Below, piece after piece: positions 52,274 through 62,751 of a DNA stretch of 64,000 nucleotides. Position 1 is the stretch's first letter, and every line of letters begins with the position of its first letter. The position numbers were made by a program, and so were the translations under genes. The notes under the pieces are model-generated. The model made no database searches, was not told the DNA's origin, and worked only from the letters and a program-made list of their open reading frames with translations. The stretch comes from Branchiostoma floridae (taxonomy: Eukaryota; Chordata; Leptocardii; Amphioxiformes; Branchiostomatidae), in the NCBI RefSeq assembly GCF_000003815.2, contig NC_049985.1:1391410-1455409 (forward strand). Direction: 5' to 3'.

Positions 52274-55200
52274 TCAAAGTTCATCCGACCCGGCGGTTCG
52301 AACCTCCCTTCCCATCAGCCTCGGCACCTCCTCGTTCCAAAACTTCATCCGGGACTCCCGCAGCCTGACGTCAGCAGATGACGTCACGTCCAGCCGGAGG
52401 TACTCTTGGGATGAAGAAGTGTAACGTGGCCAGTGCACCATGTCACGCATGCGCACCGCTCCCGCAGAGTCATTGGGGTCTCTGTAAAAAAGAAGGAGAG
52501 AGAAAGACAGATATACAGAAACAGAGAGTGTGAGTGACAGAGGAATAGAGAGAGAATCAGAAGATTGGTATCTCTTTGCATTGAAGAGACCAGAGTATTA
52601 TATCAGTTGTAGATCTAGAACTGTTATTTCTAAGAAATACGTTAGAATGTACTCACTGCAGCATATAAGATAGGCTCACTTACCCGTTAGTGGCGAAGTT
52701 GACCCAGTACGCCATCATGTCCAGACTCAGGTCCCTCTCCTCCTGGGTGAAGCTGTACTTCCAGGAGTTGCCGGTGACGTCACGCAGGAGCGGGATGCCG
52801 AACATGAAGAACACGTCATCACCGTGGTCAACCTTTACGTACCTACAGGTAGAAACAGTATAGGAGTAAAACTTTTTTTTTTATATCTAAGACGTCTGAA
52901 GCGATTTTTTATCTTCTTCCTGTTACTTCTACCCTGGGAAGAAGAATCCATTGTGACCCCGATGGCATCCCTGATGTTCACGTTCAAGGTTTTACCCTGG
53001 GTGACCAAAGACGGTGCGCCTAGGACATGCTAGCAATGCCCCGGTGCACGCATGCGCGCTTGAACTTAACACCCTCCTCACTAGCTGACCCTTGCTTCAC
53101 AGAGTCTGGAGAAGGCCAGCTGGATAATGGGGATAGGTTACTTCATGTCATGCAAGAGAATCTCGTAAAATGATCATGTGTATAGCCCAAGTAAGTGTGT
53201 GCCTTTTTGTTTTAGTTAATATGGATATAAAAACGCACTACGTTCTTAAAAAAGTACCCCGTAGAGAGGCCTCCAGGAAGGATACCGAAGTACATACATA
53301 TGAAATCACTTGTTAGTGGAAATATCAATATAACAATTTCCGAGCAAACGTTTACGTACGGCGGGCGGTAAGAGAAGACCGACGCGCTGTGCTGCAGCTC
53401 GTACTGGTACACTCGACTGGAGGCTGCGTAGAGAAGCAATTCAACGTTAATCCAAGAAACAAAAGGGGACCGAGTACCGAACCATGACGTACACGTGCGC
53501 CAACATAACTCCAATCTAAATATTGTCCATCGATTACAACTCTTAGCTCTCTACTAGAGAGATAACTGTAGAACCAATCTGAGATTGGACCATTACCCCG
53601 TTTCATCCGCTCATAAGTTTTCACAGATATTAAGGTCCAGGTCCGCACCTGAGCCAGAATTTTCTGTACTGGTACCCACCCCTACCTGGCATACCTGCCT
53701 GTGCCTGCGCCATCATGACTGTCGGTGCGGTGAACCACGCGTCCGTCAGGAGTTGGAGGAACTGGTCACGTCGGTAGATCGGATCGTCCGCCATGGCGGG
53801 GTCCAGGTACTGGTCTATCACAGGCTGGAGAATTCTGGCGACACTGCCGTCCTGAAGGATAATAGAGAAGAAGGACTATACAAAAGTCTCGATCATGGTC
53901 AATACTATTGTAGCCTGAAAGTCCATCGAAGAATTATTGAATTGCAAATGTATTGTATTTCTTATCATTTCTGATAATGTGTGTAGTTACTAGGTACTAC
54001 GTACATATTTCTTCGCAATTGTGCCACTGAACTGTCGGCTATGGTACATAGAATAAATGAATCGCTAAGTAGGAATTATATTCCCCTTACCGGGTACTGG
54101 CCAGCAACTTGGTGCAGTTCAAACGGCAGGACAGTTTCCAACTCCGACCTCGTCATCCCATCTTCATCAACGTATTTCAAATGGTGTCTTTCTGAAAGGG
54201 AGAACCCGAACTCGTCGTTGTTGGTGCCTAGAAGGTAGTCCACCTCTTTGACCTGCTTCTTGTGCATCAGGTCCTACATTTCATAGAAAAAAAACACACT
54301 AAACTGACATGTGTATTATGGCTCTCGAGTCCTCTGGTTTTCTTTGACCACTTGTTTTACACGAGTAGAGAACTGGCAGAAGATTAGCTGCGGACGGTCT
54401 TTGGCATTTTGAATTTCTTTCAAAATACGTCAGGCATTGTCTCGATCATGGTTAATACTACTATAGCCGAACGCGATGTCACATTGATCTCAAATTTCGC
54501 CATCAATGATCTACATTATCAGTTTCAGTATGTATGTCATGGGTGAACGGCCGTAAGGTCGTCATGCACATGCAGTCGTCATAGTTACCATCAGAGGGAT
54601 GTCATTCCGGAAACGCTATCGACAGCATGAACAGATACAACACAATCATTGCCAAAGTCACAACAGATGTTCTTATCCATTAACAGAATCATAATCGACA
54701 CGTCATGATATCTGTATCTATATATAGCAAGTATAACCGCCGTTCGGCGTAACACACCAGCTCCGCAGGCACGCGGCGCGGTAGCAGCTGGTTATATTAC
54801 ACTGAAAGACCCGTCACACCTTACACATCTATCTGCAAGCGTTCTTTGAAACTACCCAGATGCCCCTACTGTGCTTGGTGATAACAAATTCCCCTGTACG
54901 ATAGTTCTAGATGTGGTAAGTTGTGATCTTTAAAAGATCCGTGACGAACCATTCTTACCCAAGGACTTTGTAAGAGGAACCTGCCGTCGATGACCACTGA
55001 CGGAATCATCAGCGTCAAGAGGTCCTCACTCGGAAGCCTGTCAGGAGCAAACGATATTTCTAAACCATTATATCAGGTTGGAAAATTGCTACATAACAAG
55101 GTTGTTTACTGATAACCAGGAACTATCAATATACAATAAACAGACAAAGCTTAAGTTTCTGTGACTGTTTGTCACCTTACTCAGGGCAATGCTGATTGGT

Positions 55201-58200
55201 CATAATCCATACTGCAGCTAGGTGTCGCTGTCAACAATGCGGTCTCAAACGTCAAGTATTACCCTATATGCGGCCCCTTAAGCTAAGGGAACAACCCGCC
55301 GTACGTGCAAATACGTGCTGTGTACGTGCCACAACGTGGGCAATCTTTTGGGATCCGTACGTGGTAAGTACCGCCTCCGTACGAACTCGAAGGGAATTCG
55401 ACGGATTTTGGAGCACGCAGACACGCCGTAGAACTTTACGTGCATGCAAAACTTTGTGTGCGGATTCGCCCCCCGTACGTGCCAGTACGGGCGACGCGCC
55501 TGCCCTGTACAGCCTGAACGTTTTCAGAAATACGTGGCGGACGTGGCCTACCAAAATAACGTACGGACAAATTGCAGGTACGGCGGGTTGTGCCCTTAGC
55601 TTAACGTAAAGCATTGTCGCATACAAGGATACCTGTTATCGTATACACAAACTTAGATATTGTCCACTGCAATTACTAAAGAAGTTACACAATTATTAGT
55701 CACTTCTTAAGAATGTGGTCCCAGCCGTGTCTGAATCTATATTATCCCTTCAGCATTGTTCATGACTGGAATAGATTTTCATTGTACATACATGTAGATC
55801 CTGGTTGTGAATACAAAAACTTCCTTTCCCAATAATTCTTAACACCCGTGTTAACAAAATGCAAGAACAAACATAGCCCTTTTTGACACACTACAGCGCA
55901 AGCAAAAATATATCCTGTAAAGCCCATCTGTAGTCTTGACAAACTCTTCGAGTCTATTTCGTTGCAATTACTCTGATATAAAAATTTACACTGTGACAGA
56001 AAATTTAGCTTCCAAGTCAAGTATTATTCAAGATCTGGATCAACGTTCAACGTTGAAGTGTAATTTTTAACACAAAGAATTGACATCCTCAAATTTTCGA
56101 CTAATCATTGGCGGCATGGCCAAATAAGTACATGAGCAATCCTCTAATGATTTTGTGACGTCACGTTATGCACATAGAGCATGTGACTTGTCGAGCAGTG
56201 AATCATAAGTTTCAGAGAGTCTGTAGTGCCCCCCGTCTCTGTTGAGAATGACATCTAGCAGCGCAGATGAACCTTCAGTTATCATTTGTTCATGATGTAC
56301 AGAATTGTACATACCCCCTCAGACAACTCATCATGTCATCGTAGGAGTCCGTGCTGCAGTTCAAGCTGACAGCGAGGTTTTGTGTTTGTGTGATGTCGCC
56401 TTTCTGTGCGACTGGAACTCCCGCCACGCCGCTCTGAGAGATGGCCCGGTGGAACAGTCCCGTTGCCATGGAAGACATGACGAGCAGGGAGACAGAGTAG
56501 CCTCCAGCTGACTCTCCAAATATGGTGACTCTGTCGGGATCTCCTCCGAAGTTCCGGATGTTCGCCTGAACCCACTCGAGGGCCTTTATCTTCATGTATT
56601 ATAGGACATATCATTCATAATCAAAGTCAGTCGTACAATATAGTGGATGCTGTCTGGTAAAATATGAATACAATAAGTAAATAGTGAACAAAGAAATTAT
56701 TAGAGTTTAGCTTGAATGTTCATCTGTGTTGGTAGAAGTCATTATCAAACTAGTTAAACTCTGTAATATCCAACACCAAAATTGGACTCACCCAAATTTT
56801 CGACTGAACACCATAAGTCTCTGTCAAGGAATGAACAATCCACTACTGTCGTGACGTCACGTTATGCAGATAGAACACGTGACTCAGTAAGCAGTGGATC
56901 ATACGTTGCAGGAAGTCTATGGGGTTCAGTCGAAAATCCGGGTGAGTCCAATTTTTGTGTTGGAAATTACAGTTTAACTAGTTTAATAATCATTAAAGCT
57001 GGCAGACACATGAGAGGGGGAGAGAAATGGGGAGAGAGAGGTAGAGACAGAAAGACAGGCACACAAATAGATAGGAATTCAAGCAAGCCAAACAATGCTT
57101 TTATTGGGAGAAAATAATCTAACCGCATCCAGAAGCCCAAAGTTGCCGGGTGCGTCATCGTCCCGGGTCGGCAGGAAGCCCAGGTTACCCAGCCGGTAGT
57201 TGATGGTTACCATGACGACGTTATGGAGTGACGTGGGGATCTCAGCTGGGTAGGTTGTACCACTGCCACCCATCCAACCTCCACCAGGGATCCACACCAT
57301 CACCTGAAACAAACGGGACATACATACATCCATTGTAGTTCCACATAGATACGAATGGGTGGTCGCATAGCGTCATATGGTGGCATGAAATAAGCAAGGT
57401 CGAAACAATAAGAAAAGTCATGAAGCTAAAAGTACTTTGCAAAAAATCCAGTTTCCCTTGCCAATATAAACTTCAGTTGTAACAATTCTAATGGACATCA
57501 GGGCATACTTTTATCATTGTATTAAAGGTAAAGATATCTCACAGGCAGGTTTGCAGTAGCGGATACGTCTGGAGTGTACACGTTCAGGAACAGGCAGTCC
57601 TCGCTGATGGCGATACCGCCGGATCCCATGACCTCGATGTGGATCGGACCAGGCAGGGGAAACTCGTACTGTGGACATCTGGAGCCGAACTCTGTGACGT
57701 CACGGATACCTGTCCAGCGGCTCGGGTCCTGGGGAGGGCGCCACCTAGCGGTGGCAAGAGGAACGTACAACAGAAAACCCTAGGCCTTTTGTACGTCTTT
57801 TAAACACTGCGCGATGTCACTCTCACAGTAAATTCAACAGATCATTTATTTATTGCCCTCGCCAAGAAGGTTATGTTTTCGACGCCGTGACTTTTATAGT
57901 TTGGACAATAGAGAAGATGTTCAGATGGTATGATTTATGCAGTAGTATTATTGCGGACCTTTACTTTCAAAATCAATAAGAAATATTTATGTTACGACAC
58001 TCGAAAAGGTTATTGTTATCATTTGGCAACGTCATGAGGTCGTGAAGTTCATCGATTCGTGTTGGTGCTCTTCGCTGCGTATTGATATGCTTATTTATTT
58101 ATTCATTTATTTATTAGGATTCTCCATATATGGAGGGTATGTTCTTTCCTTCCTCCACCTAGCACCCACCTGAGGTGCCCCACAGGCGGAGCGGCGTAAG

Positions 58201-60334
58201 GAATCCCCTTGAAGGTGAAGACGCGGTCAAAGACGGCATTTCCGACAACAGAGGAGGTCAGGAACTCTGAACCTCTCACGTCGCCATGAGTGGTGGAGAC
58301 GACAACGGCATCTGGAAAGTTGTGTACCCATATAACGTTACATATGCATCGTTAACTTTTCTCGTCAAAAAGAATAGCCAGTGAGTAGTCAGTGAGTACC
58401 ATCCTGGCTCAATCCTTTTGCTTGCTAACCACGGCAAGTGAAAGTATTGAACCAGAGGTCACTACGGAGGATGGTACTCACTGACTACTCAGGCTATCCT
58501 TTTTGACGAGAAAAGATAACGATGTAACGTTACAAAATGGCTACTAAAAGGACGCTCAAAGCTGTAGAATGTCCAGTTTATCACCACCAGATTATGTTTC
58601 CCGCGTAACGGTAGCATGCCCGTAGCCAGGGGGGGTTCGGGGGGTTCGGAAGAACCCCCCCACACGCTCAAAGGTCCGCTTTTTCACACTCAAAGGTCCA
58701 CTTTTTCACACCCAAAGGTCCACTATTTCTTGTCCAAGATTTTTTTTCAAAGACATGACTGATTTGCATTTTTCACTGATCGACATTTCATTCAATCTTA
58801 GTGATTCTATCAGCAAAATTTGCCCTAGAAAGTGCAGGAAATGGCTTTACAGAGGGTCCAGATTTCAAAATTTACCTGGACCTCCATTGCGATATCTCGC
58901 ACCATTGGTGTCGGACTTGGTGAAAATATTTCGGGGGAGTCGGCCTCAAAGACTTATGCCAAAAGCCTTCTGTATTTTAATAGAAATCCCATTACAGTAA
59001 ACTTAGCCAGTGAATTTTGCCCGTCAAAATGCAGGAAATGGCGTGTTAGAGGGTCAAGATTTCAATTTTTTCCGGGGGAGCATGCCCCCGAACCCCCCTA
59101 GGAAGCTCACGCCTTCGGCGTGAGTCTCGCGCCTGCGGCGCTCGATGGTCCCATAAATACTATAAAGAACCCCCCCAACCAAAATCCTGGCTACGGGCAT
59201 GGGTAGGAGCTTTGAAATGCCCTTTTTTTGGCTTTACGCCATGATGCCACCTATTACACGGATGACATCTCATAGAATACCAAAATTAATTTCAATGTCA
59301 AAGAAGAAAATCTGAAACAACCAAACTACAGAGTCTATTGTTCTATATAGAACTATTACTATATAGCATCAAGGGTCATGAATATTTTTAGAAAGTCAGT
59401 TCCACAGCAATCTGCTAGGTGGGTTCGAGCATACACATACAGTATTCCCTCGTCATATCTGTCACTTATAGATCAACACGGCAGCACACACAAAGGATGC
59501 AAAACCAGGACGTCCTGTTGCAGTACCCAGGTGAACCACCAGAGGACCCCAAAACACATTAAAATTACAGGGTTCACAACACCCATGAACCAAATGTCCT
59601 CGCAATCCATCTAGGGGTTCTGAAAGACCCCGGTTTCTTATCCTGGACCCAGCAGTTGACCCCCACCCCCACCGGACTACATAAACAACCTAGTCTGTCT
59701 GGTAGCCAGAAACAATGGTGGGAACAAATGATCACAGATTAGCGTAAGATTCAAATATTTGTCTGTACTCATTTCAGACCATATAGAATGACCCAGATAA
59801 TCGGAAGAGTGTTACAAAGTCCAAAATGGTTCAGTCATACAGTTTGAGTTACCTCCTCGCATGATCAAGACAATGCTATCTGTAAATTTCAGTCTTCGTA
59901 AAATACTAATAAACCTTGTTCAAATTTCAACTTACATTACTAAATCAGCCCTGTCAAAGTTCATTAGTATCAACGTGTCTACTGGTATCTAAATTTCCAA
60001 CTTGAAAATGTCTAGTTCATAGCTGAATCGGCCTTGTTTGGCCCAGGTCCAATTCAAACCGGGGCCCGACCGGGATGTTTAAGGAAACGAAAAATTTACC
60101 AAGGAATATCATTACGCTCATGACTAATTTTGTTTACGTTCTCTTTGTTTTGTTGCCTTTTTTTATCATATTACTCGTTTCCGAAAGGTACCCGACCGGA
60201 CCCCGGATTGGGAATTGAGACCTAAGCCTTAGTTTTGTGTGTATGAAAATTGCCTCACCTGATTTACGCGGAAGAACCAGCAGAATCACCACCGTACAGA
60301 CGACAAACGGACGGAGACCCCGAGCGCCGGCCAT
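52274..60334 (-). CDS. Gene I: type-B carboxylesterase-like protein ending in SDEL, with an extra intron
   Basis: Exons: 60259-60334, 58170-58311, 57543-57744, 57124-57303, 56315-56589, 54959-55037, 54091-54273, 53686-53851, 53360-53423 with 52684-52842, and 52274-52481; 577 codons without a stop. Exon 9 is split by a new intron, yet its parts total 223 nt, the array standard. Exon 8 is 15 nt short (loss of AVAWE before ASSRVYQ). Ser about 227 (GESAGGYSVS), Glu about 339 (NNDEFG), His about 462 (DHGDD). The oxyanion motif is PGGGW instead of HGGGW. The signal peptide is present. After MGREVRTAG the chain ends SDEL with no hydrophobic tail, so a soluble, possibly ER-retained product is expected, as in vertebrate carboxylesterases that end in HXEL. 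All splice sites are GT-AG. Confidence 0.9.
52843..53350. mobile_element. 508-bp insertion acting as a new intron in exon 9 of gene I
   Basis: TTTACGTAC is duplicated on either side (52834-52842 and 53351-53359). On the coding strand one copy gives the donor (GCC, then GTACGT) and the element end gives the acceptor (TTTCTACCTGTAG), so splicing 52843-53359 restores the pre-insertion sequence exactly. A pyrimidine-rich run precedes the acceptor. No terminal inverted repeats or coding frame are recognised, so the type of element is unknown. No other paralogue has an intron here. Confidence 0.85.
53630..53685. mobile_element. hAT-like terminal fragment forming the exon 8 donor of gene I
   Basis: On the coding strand the intron begins GTAGGGGTGGGTACCAGTAC, matching the TAGGGGTGGGTACCGGTAC end of the element at 9469-9899. 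AGGTCCAGGTCCG further in also matches. Only one end remains, about 55 bp. Confidence 0.7.
54708..54905 (+). repeat. Interspersed repeat family 1, long copy
   Basis: ATCTGTATCTATATATAGCA through CAGCAGCTGGTTATATTACA to GTGCTTGGTGATAACAAATT, in intron 6 of gene I, the same intron as the copy in gene B. Confidence 0.65.
55278..55604. mobile_element. 327-bp MITE with TTAA borders
   Basis: TTAAGCTAAGGGAACAACCC at the left, and the inverted GGGTTGTGCCCTTAGCTTAA at the right. Uninterrupted copy of the outer element at 9309-10063, in reverse orientation. Rich in TACGTGC motifs. TTAA borders suggest a piggyBac-like origin. Intron 5 of gene I. Confidence 0.8.
56070..56240. mobile_element. MITE of the AATTGGACTCACC family, copy 2
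   Basis: Diverged copy (TGACGTCACGTTATGCACAT, GAGCAGTGAATCATAAGTTT), intron 5 of gene I. Confidence 0.5.
56740..57000. mobile_element. MITE of the AATTGGACTCACC family, copy 3, both ends preserved
   Basis: Palindromic ends: CAACACCAAAATTGGACTCA on the left, TGAGTCCAATTTTTGTGTTG on the right, with homology extending outward (CAAACTAGTTAAACT). Intron 4 of gene I. Confidence 0.75.
58345..58525. repeat. Hairpin-forming inverted repeat in intron 1 of gene I
   Basis: CTTTTCTCGTCAAAAAGAAT and CAGTGAGTAGTCAGTGAGTA are mirrored by ACTCACTGACTACTCAGGCT and TTTTTGACGAGAAAAG. Arms about 55 bp around a loop of about 60 bp. Starts only about 35 bp from exon 2. Confidence 0.8.
58616..59200. mobile_element. 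585-bp inverted-repeat element in intron 1 of gene I
   Basis: Starts ATGCCCGTAGCCAGG and ends CCTGGCTACGGGCAT. Inside, AAGGTCCACTTTTTCACA recurs, a block GTCCAGATTTCAAAATTT is repeated diverged near 59045, and CTCACGCCTTCGGCGTGAG is a perfect hairpin. No complete coding frame. Confidence 0.8.
59201..60019. other. Intron 1 of gene I, remaining part
   Basis: No exon or repeat recognised. Confidence 0.4.
60020..60237. mobile_element. MITE of the GCTTAGGTCACATTT family, copy 2
   Basis: AAACCGGGGCCCGACCGGG on the left, CCCGGATTGGGAATTGAGAC with CTAAGCCTTA on the right; diverged ends. Stops about 20 bp before the exon 1 donor of gene I. Confidence 0.7.
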
Positions 60335-60373
60335 GGTGACTAGAATAAATGTCTGTTGGTATTGCACAAAAAC

Positions 60374-60391
60374 AACACGACCTGTGCCCCA
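60374..60391 (-). promoter_or_regulatory. Conserved 5'-flank motif, gene I copy
   Basis: Minus strand TGGGGCACAGGTCGTGTT, 40 bp before the ATG. An ATGCAAAT octamer lies about 25 bp further upstream (60416-60423), not seen in the other genes. Confidence 0.4.
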
Positions 60392-60619
60392 GTTGACAAC
60401 AGGAACTAACTGACTCATTTGCATCAACTGTGTATTGGCTTTGTTTCCTATGGACATCCAAGATTGTCTTCAGCTTGACTTTGCTTTGCCTTTTGTTTTC
60501 TATTGGAATCCAAATTGTCCTCAGCCTAAATTGTCTGACAATACAACCTTTTCTATTGGACATCCAAAAATCTCTTCATTTATAGTTAGGGTATAACGAA
60601 AACTGGTGGATGCCGGTTG

Positions 60620-60720
60620 AAACGTCTGACCAAGGACCGTTTCACAAACCCTATACAGTTGCTTGAGTAACTCACTGACTTTTGGGCGTATCTTATTACC
60701 TGGATGTCTAGCCTACATCG
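60620..60720. repeat. Dispersed repeat (TTACTCAAGCAACTG family)
   Basis: CAGTTGCTTGAGTAACTCAC and GGGCGTATCTTATTACCTGG. The same blocks occur reversed at about 18722-18792, 26125-26200 and 33880-33960, always ending near ATTTTGGAAACGG. Unknown class. Confidence 0.55.
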
Positions 60721-61236
60721 ACGGACCACTGTGATAGCCTCTGTGACTGTTTCCATTAGTTATACGTAATATACACAGTCTTGCGACTTTGCAATGTGTG
60801 TGAAAAAAATCTCCAAGGCAGGTGTTTGAATTGGAGACCATACCGTTATCTGAGTGCCCAGTGACCTATTATAGCGCATACACAGTCTCGACTGGGGTGT
60901 TCGTTGGTATTGCAAAAGAATAAGAGGACCTTATTTTCACATGACCACCGCATTAACCCCCTCAACAAGCGCTAGGAAGTATGAAATATCAGTTCTATTA
61001 ATTTTTTACACACAGTTTCTATCAAACTCGGTTTCATGTAGCTGAGTCTTCACTCCCTCATTATACCATGAAATATACTACGATATGACACGAACTTATC
61101 CATTCCTTTACTCCATCGCTTTCTTACTCACTCATTCACTCACTCACACCTACACATTCACACACAATGTAGAGGAATAATCAACTGGGGAGTAACTGAT
61201 AAGCATTGGGAGGGTGGGACCATAAACGGTCGTGTT
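60721..61236. other. Upstream flank of gene I
   Basis: 60808-60890 matches the flank of gene A at about 1243-1320 (AATCTCCAAGGCAGGTGTTT, CTGAGTGCCCAGTGACCTA). Downstream of that, a decayed block resembling a second 5' flank (GTTCGTTGGTATTGCAAAAG) is seen. No coding exon. Confidence 0.45.
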
Positions 61237-61442
61237 AGGCTTAGGTCACATTTCCAAACCGGGGCCCGACCGGGTAGCTTACAGGAGCAAAAAGAATGAT
61301 ATAAAAGACTTCAAAATACATATAATGTCAATATAAGATTCATGGGCATGATTTGTGCATATTTGTAGGTATAAATTTTAATGATTTGTTTCTTAAAACA
61401 TCCCGGCCGGGCCCCAGTTTGCAAATGTGACCTAGGCCTTAT
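61237..61442. mobile_element. MITE of the GCTTAGGTCACATTT family, copy 3
   Basis: GGCTTAGGTCACATTTCCAA with CCGGGGCCCGACCGGG on the left; inverted CCCGGCCGGGCCCCAGTTTG and AAATGTGACCTAGGCCTTA on the right. About 205 bp. Confidence 0.85.
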
Positions 61443-61750
61443 GTGGCTGAGACGTGCCCCTTATTTTGTCATGAAATATTTGAAATAGAAAATCAAAATT
61501 TGAACTCATCATATTGCCATAATAAATAGCTAGATTTATTGTCCACTATAAGGTGAGAGTCGGTAAAGGTGATTATACCTGTTCTTACAACCCATCCACC
61601 TCTGTGGTGGAATTTAAGAAACAAGTAAACAAAGTTGTTGATTATTCAAGATCTATATGATAGACAAACAAGTCTATAAGACTTCACAATGTTCTTATGT
61701 ATATTGCACACATTAAGCATCAGGACATCTGTCAGTAGCTACGAAACGTG

Positions 61751-62751
61751 TTAGTCATATTCTCTAGTCCCCTGGCAATCCACTGAAGCTAGCATATCTG
61801 CTACTTCTGTCAGAGAGCCGTTATTCGGCGCAGGTTCCACCCCGAGGACCGCGCACATGAGAGGGTAGATGTGGACGGAGTCGAACGGGTCGGGTCGCGC
61901 GTAGCCCCGCCGGAAGTTCGGCCCCCACGCCCGGAACAGTGCCCGCATGGCCGGGTCGCGGTTGTCGTACCCGTGCTCTCCTTGGTATTGTAAGGCTCCT
62001 GAATACCGCTGTAGTAGAAAAGGATCGTTAGAAGAGATACAAAAACCTGAAGCTCCGCTGCATTACTTTGGAAACCCGCTAGGGGTTCTCCTAGCAAACT
62101 CTATCCAATCAACAGCTTTTAGAGTTATGCACACACACAGACAAACGCACCTAAAGCATAACCTTCTTGTCGAAGGTCATGTGTAATGTGCTGTGCTGTG
62201 CGCCAATACAATTTTTCGTGGTAGCTGAAGTGCGATGTTTTTTCAAACCAAATTTACCATACTTGTCATTATCAAGATTACTTTGGGGCATATCTTATAG
62301 AATCACAGAAACACAGAATAGAAGGCAAACTCAATTGGTATGAACAATAGGTGTTTTTTTTCGACATGTAGAAACAAGGAAAAAGGAGACTAGAAATACC
62401 TACCGAGTACATGACGTATCCGGAGTCCTAATACTAATAAAACTGTGAAAGAATTCACCACAACCTTCCTCAACTTTCCAGCATTTATGGACGAACGAGG
62501 AGCTGATTACCCTTAAAATCACATAATTTGCAAATCATAGAAAATGTGTTTTTCGTTTTCCCATTCTTAAAAAAATCAAAAGAAGTCATCCAAGAGTACG
62601 TACCGAGTAGATGACGTACCCAGGGTCCGCCGTGGCCAGGATGTCCGTCATGCGGGGATGGTTGGCGTAGTGGAATCTGGTCGGGAAGTCCTCCTTGTAG
62701 TAAACCGTCATGTTGGTGTGGCTGCCGGCCAGCGCGGCGTACACCTCCTCC
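61751..62751 (-). CDS. ENPP-family ectonucleotide pyrophosphatase/phosphodiesterase, last two exons (partial)
   Basis: Exons 62604-62751 and 61751-62008, phase-0 junction (VIYS joined to RYSGALQ). Motifs include MTVYYKEDFPTRFHY, RMTDILATADPGYV, GEHGYDNRDPAMRALF, VHIYPLMCAVLG and PAPNNGSL; this is the C-terminal part of the catalytic domain of ENPP enzymes, closest in style to ENPP4/5. In the family the His of GxHGYDN is a zinc ligand. The enzymes split phosphodiester or pyrophosphate bonds of extracellular nucleotides. The chain stops with EYD shortly after NNGSL, without a membrane segment, whereas ENPP4/5 have one; the relic at 51582 reads past this point into a hydrophobic stretch. The acceptor of exon 62604-62751 is weak, so its start could shift by a few bases. 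Upstream exons lie beyond the right edge. Confidence 0.85.
62404..62427 (-). pseudogene. Duplicated end of the ENPP exon, 24 nt plus donor
   Basis: The minus strand reads DSGYVMYS followed by GTAGGT, matching DPGYVIYS and GTACGT at the end of exon 62604-62751. Nothing further of the exon remains, so it is a leftover of a partial exon duplication in the following intron. Confidence 0.65.
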
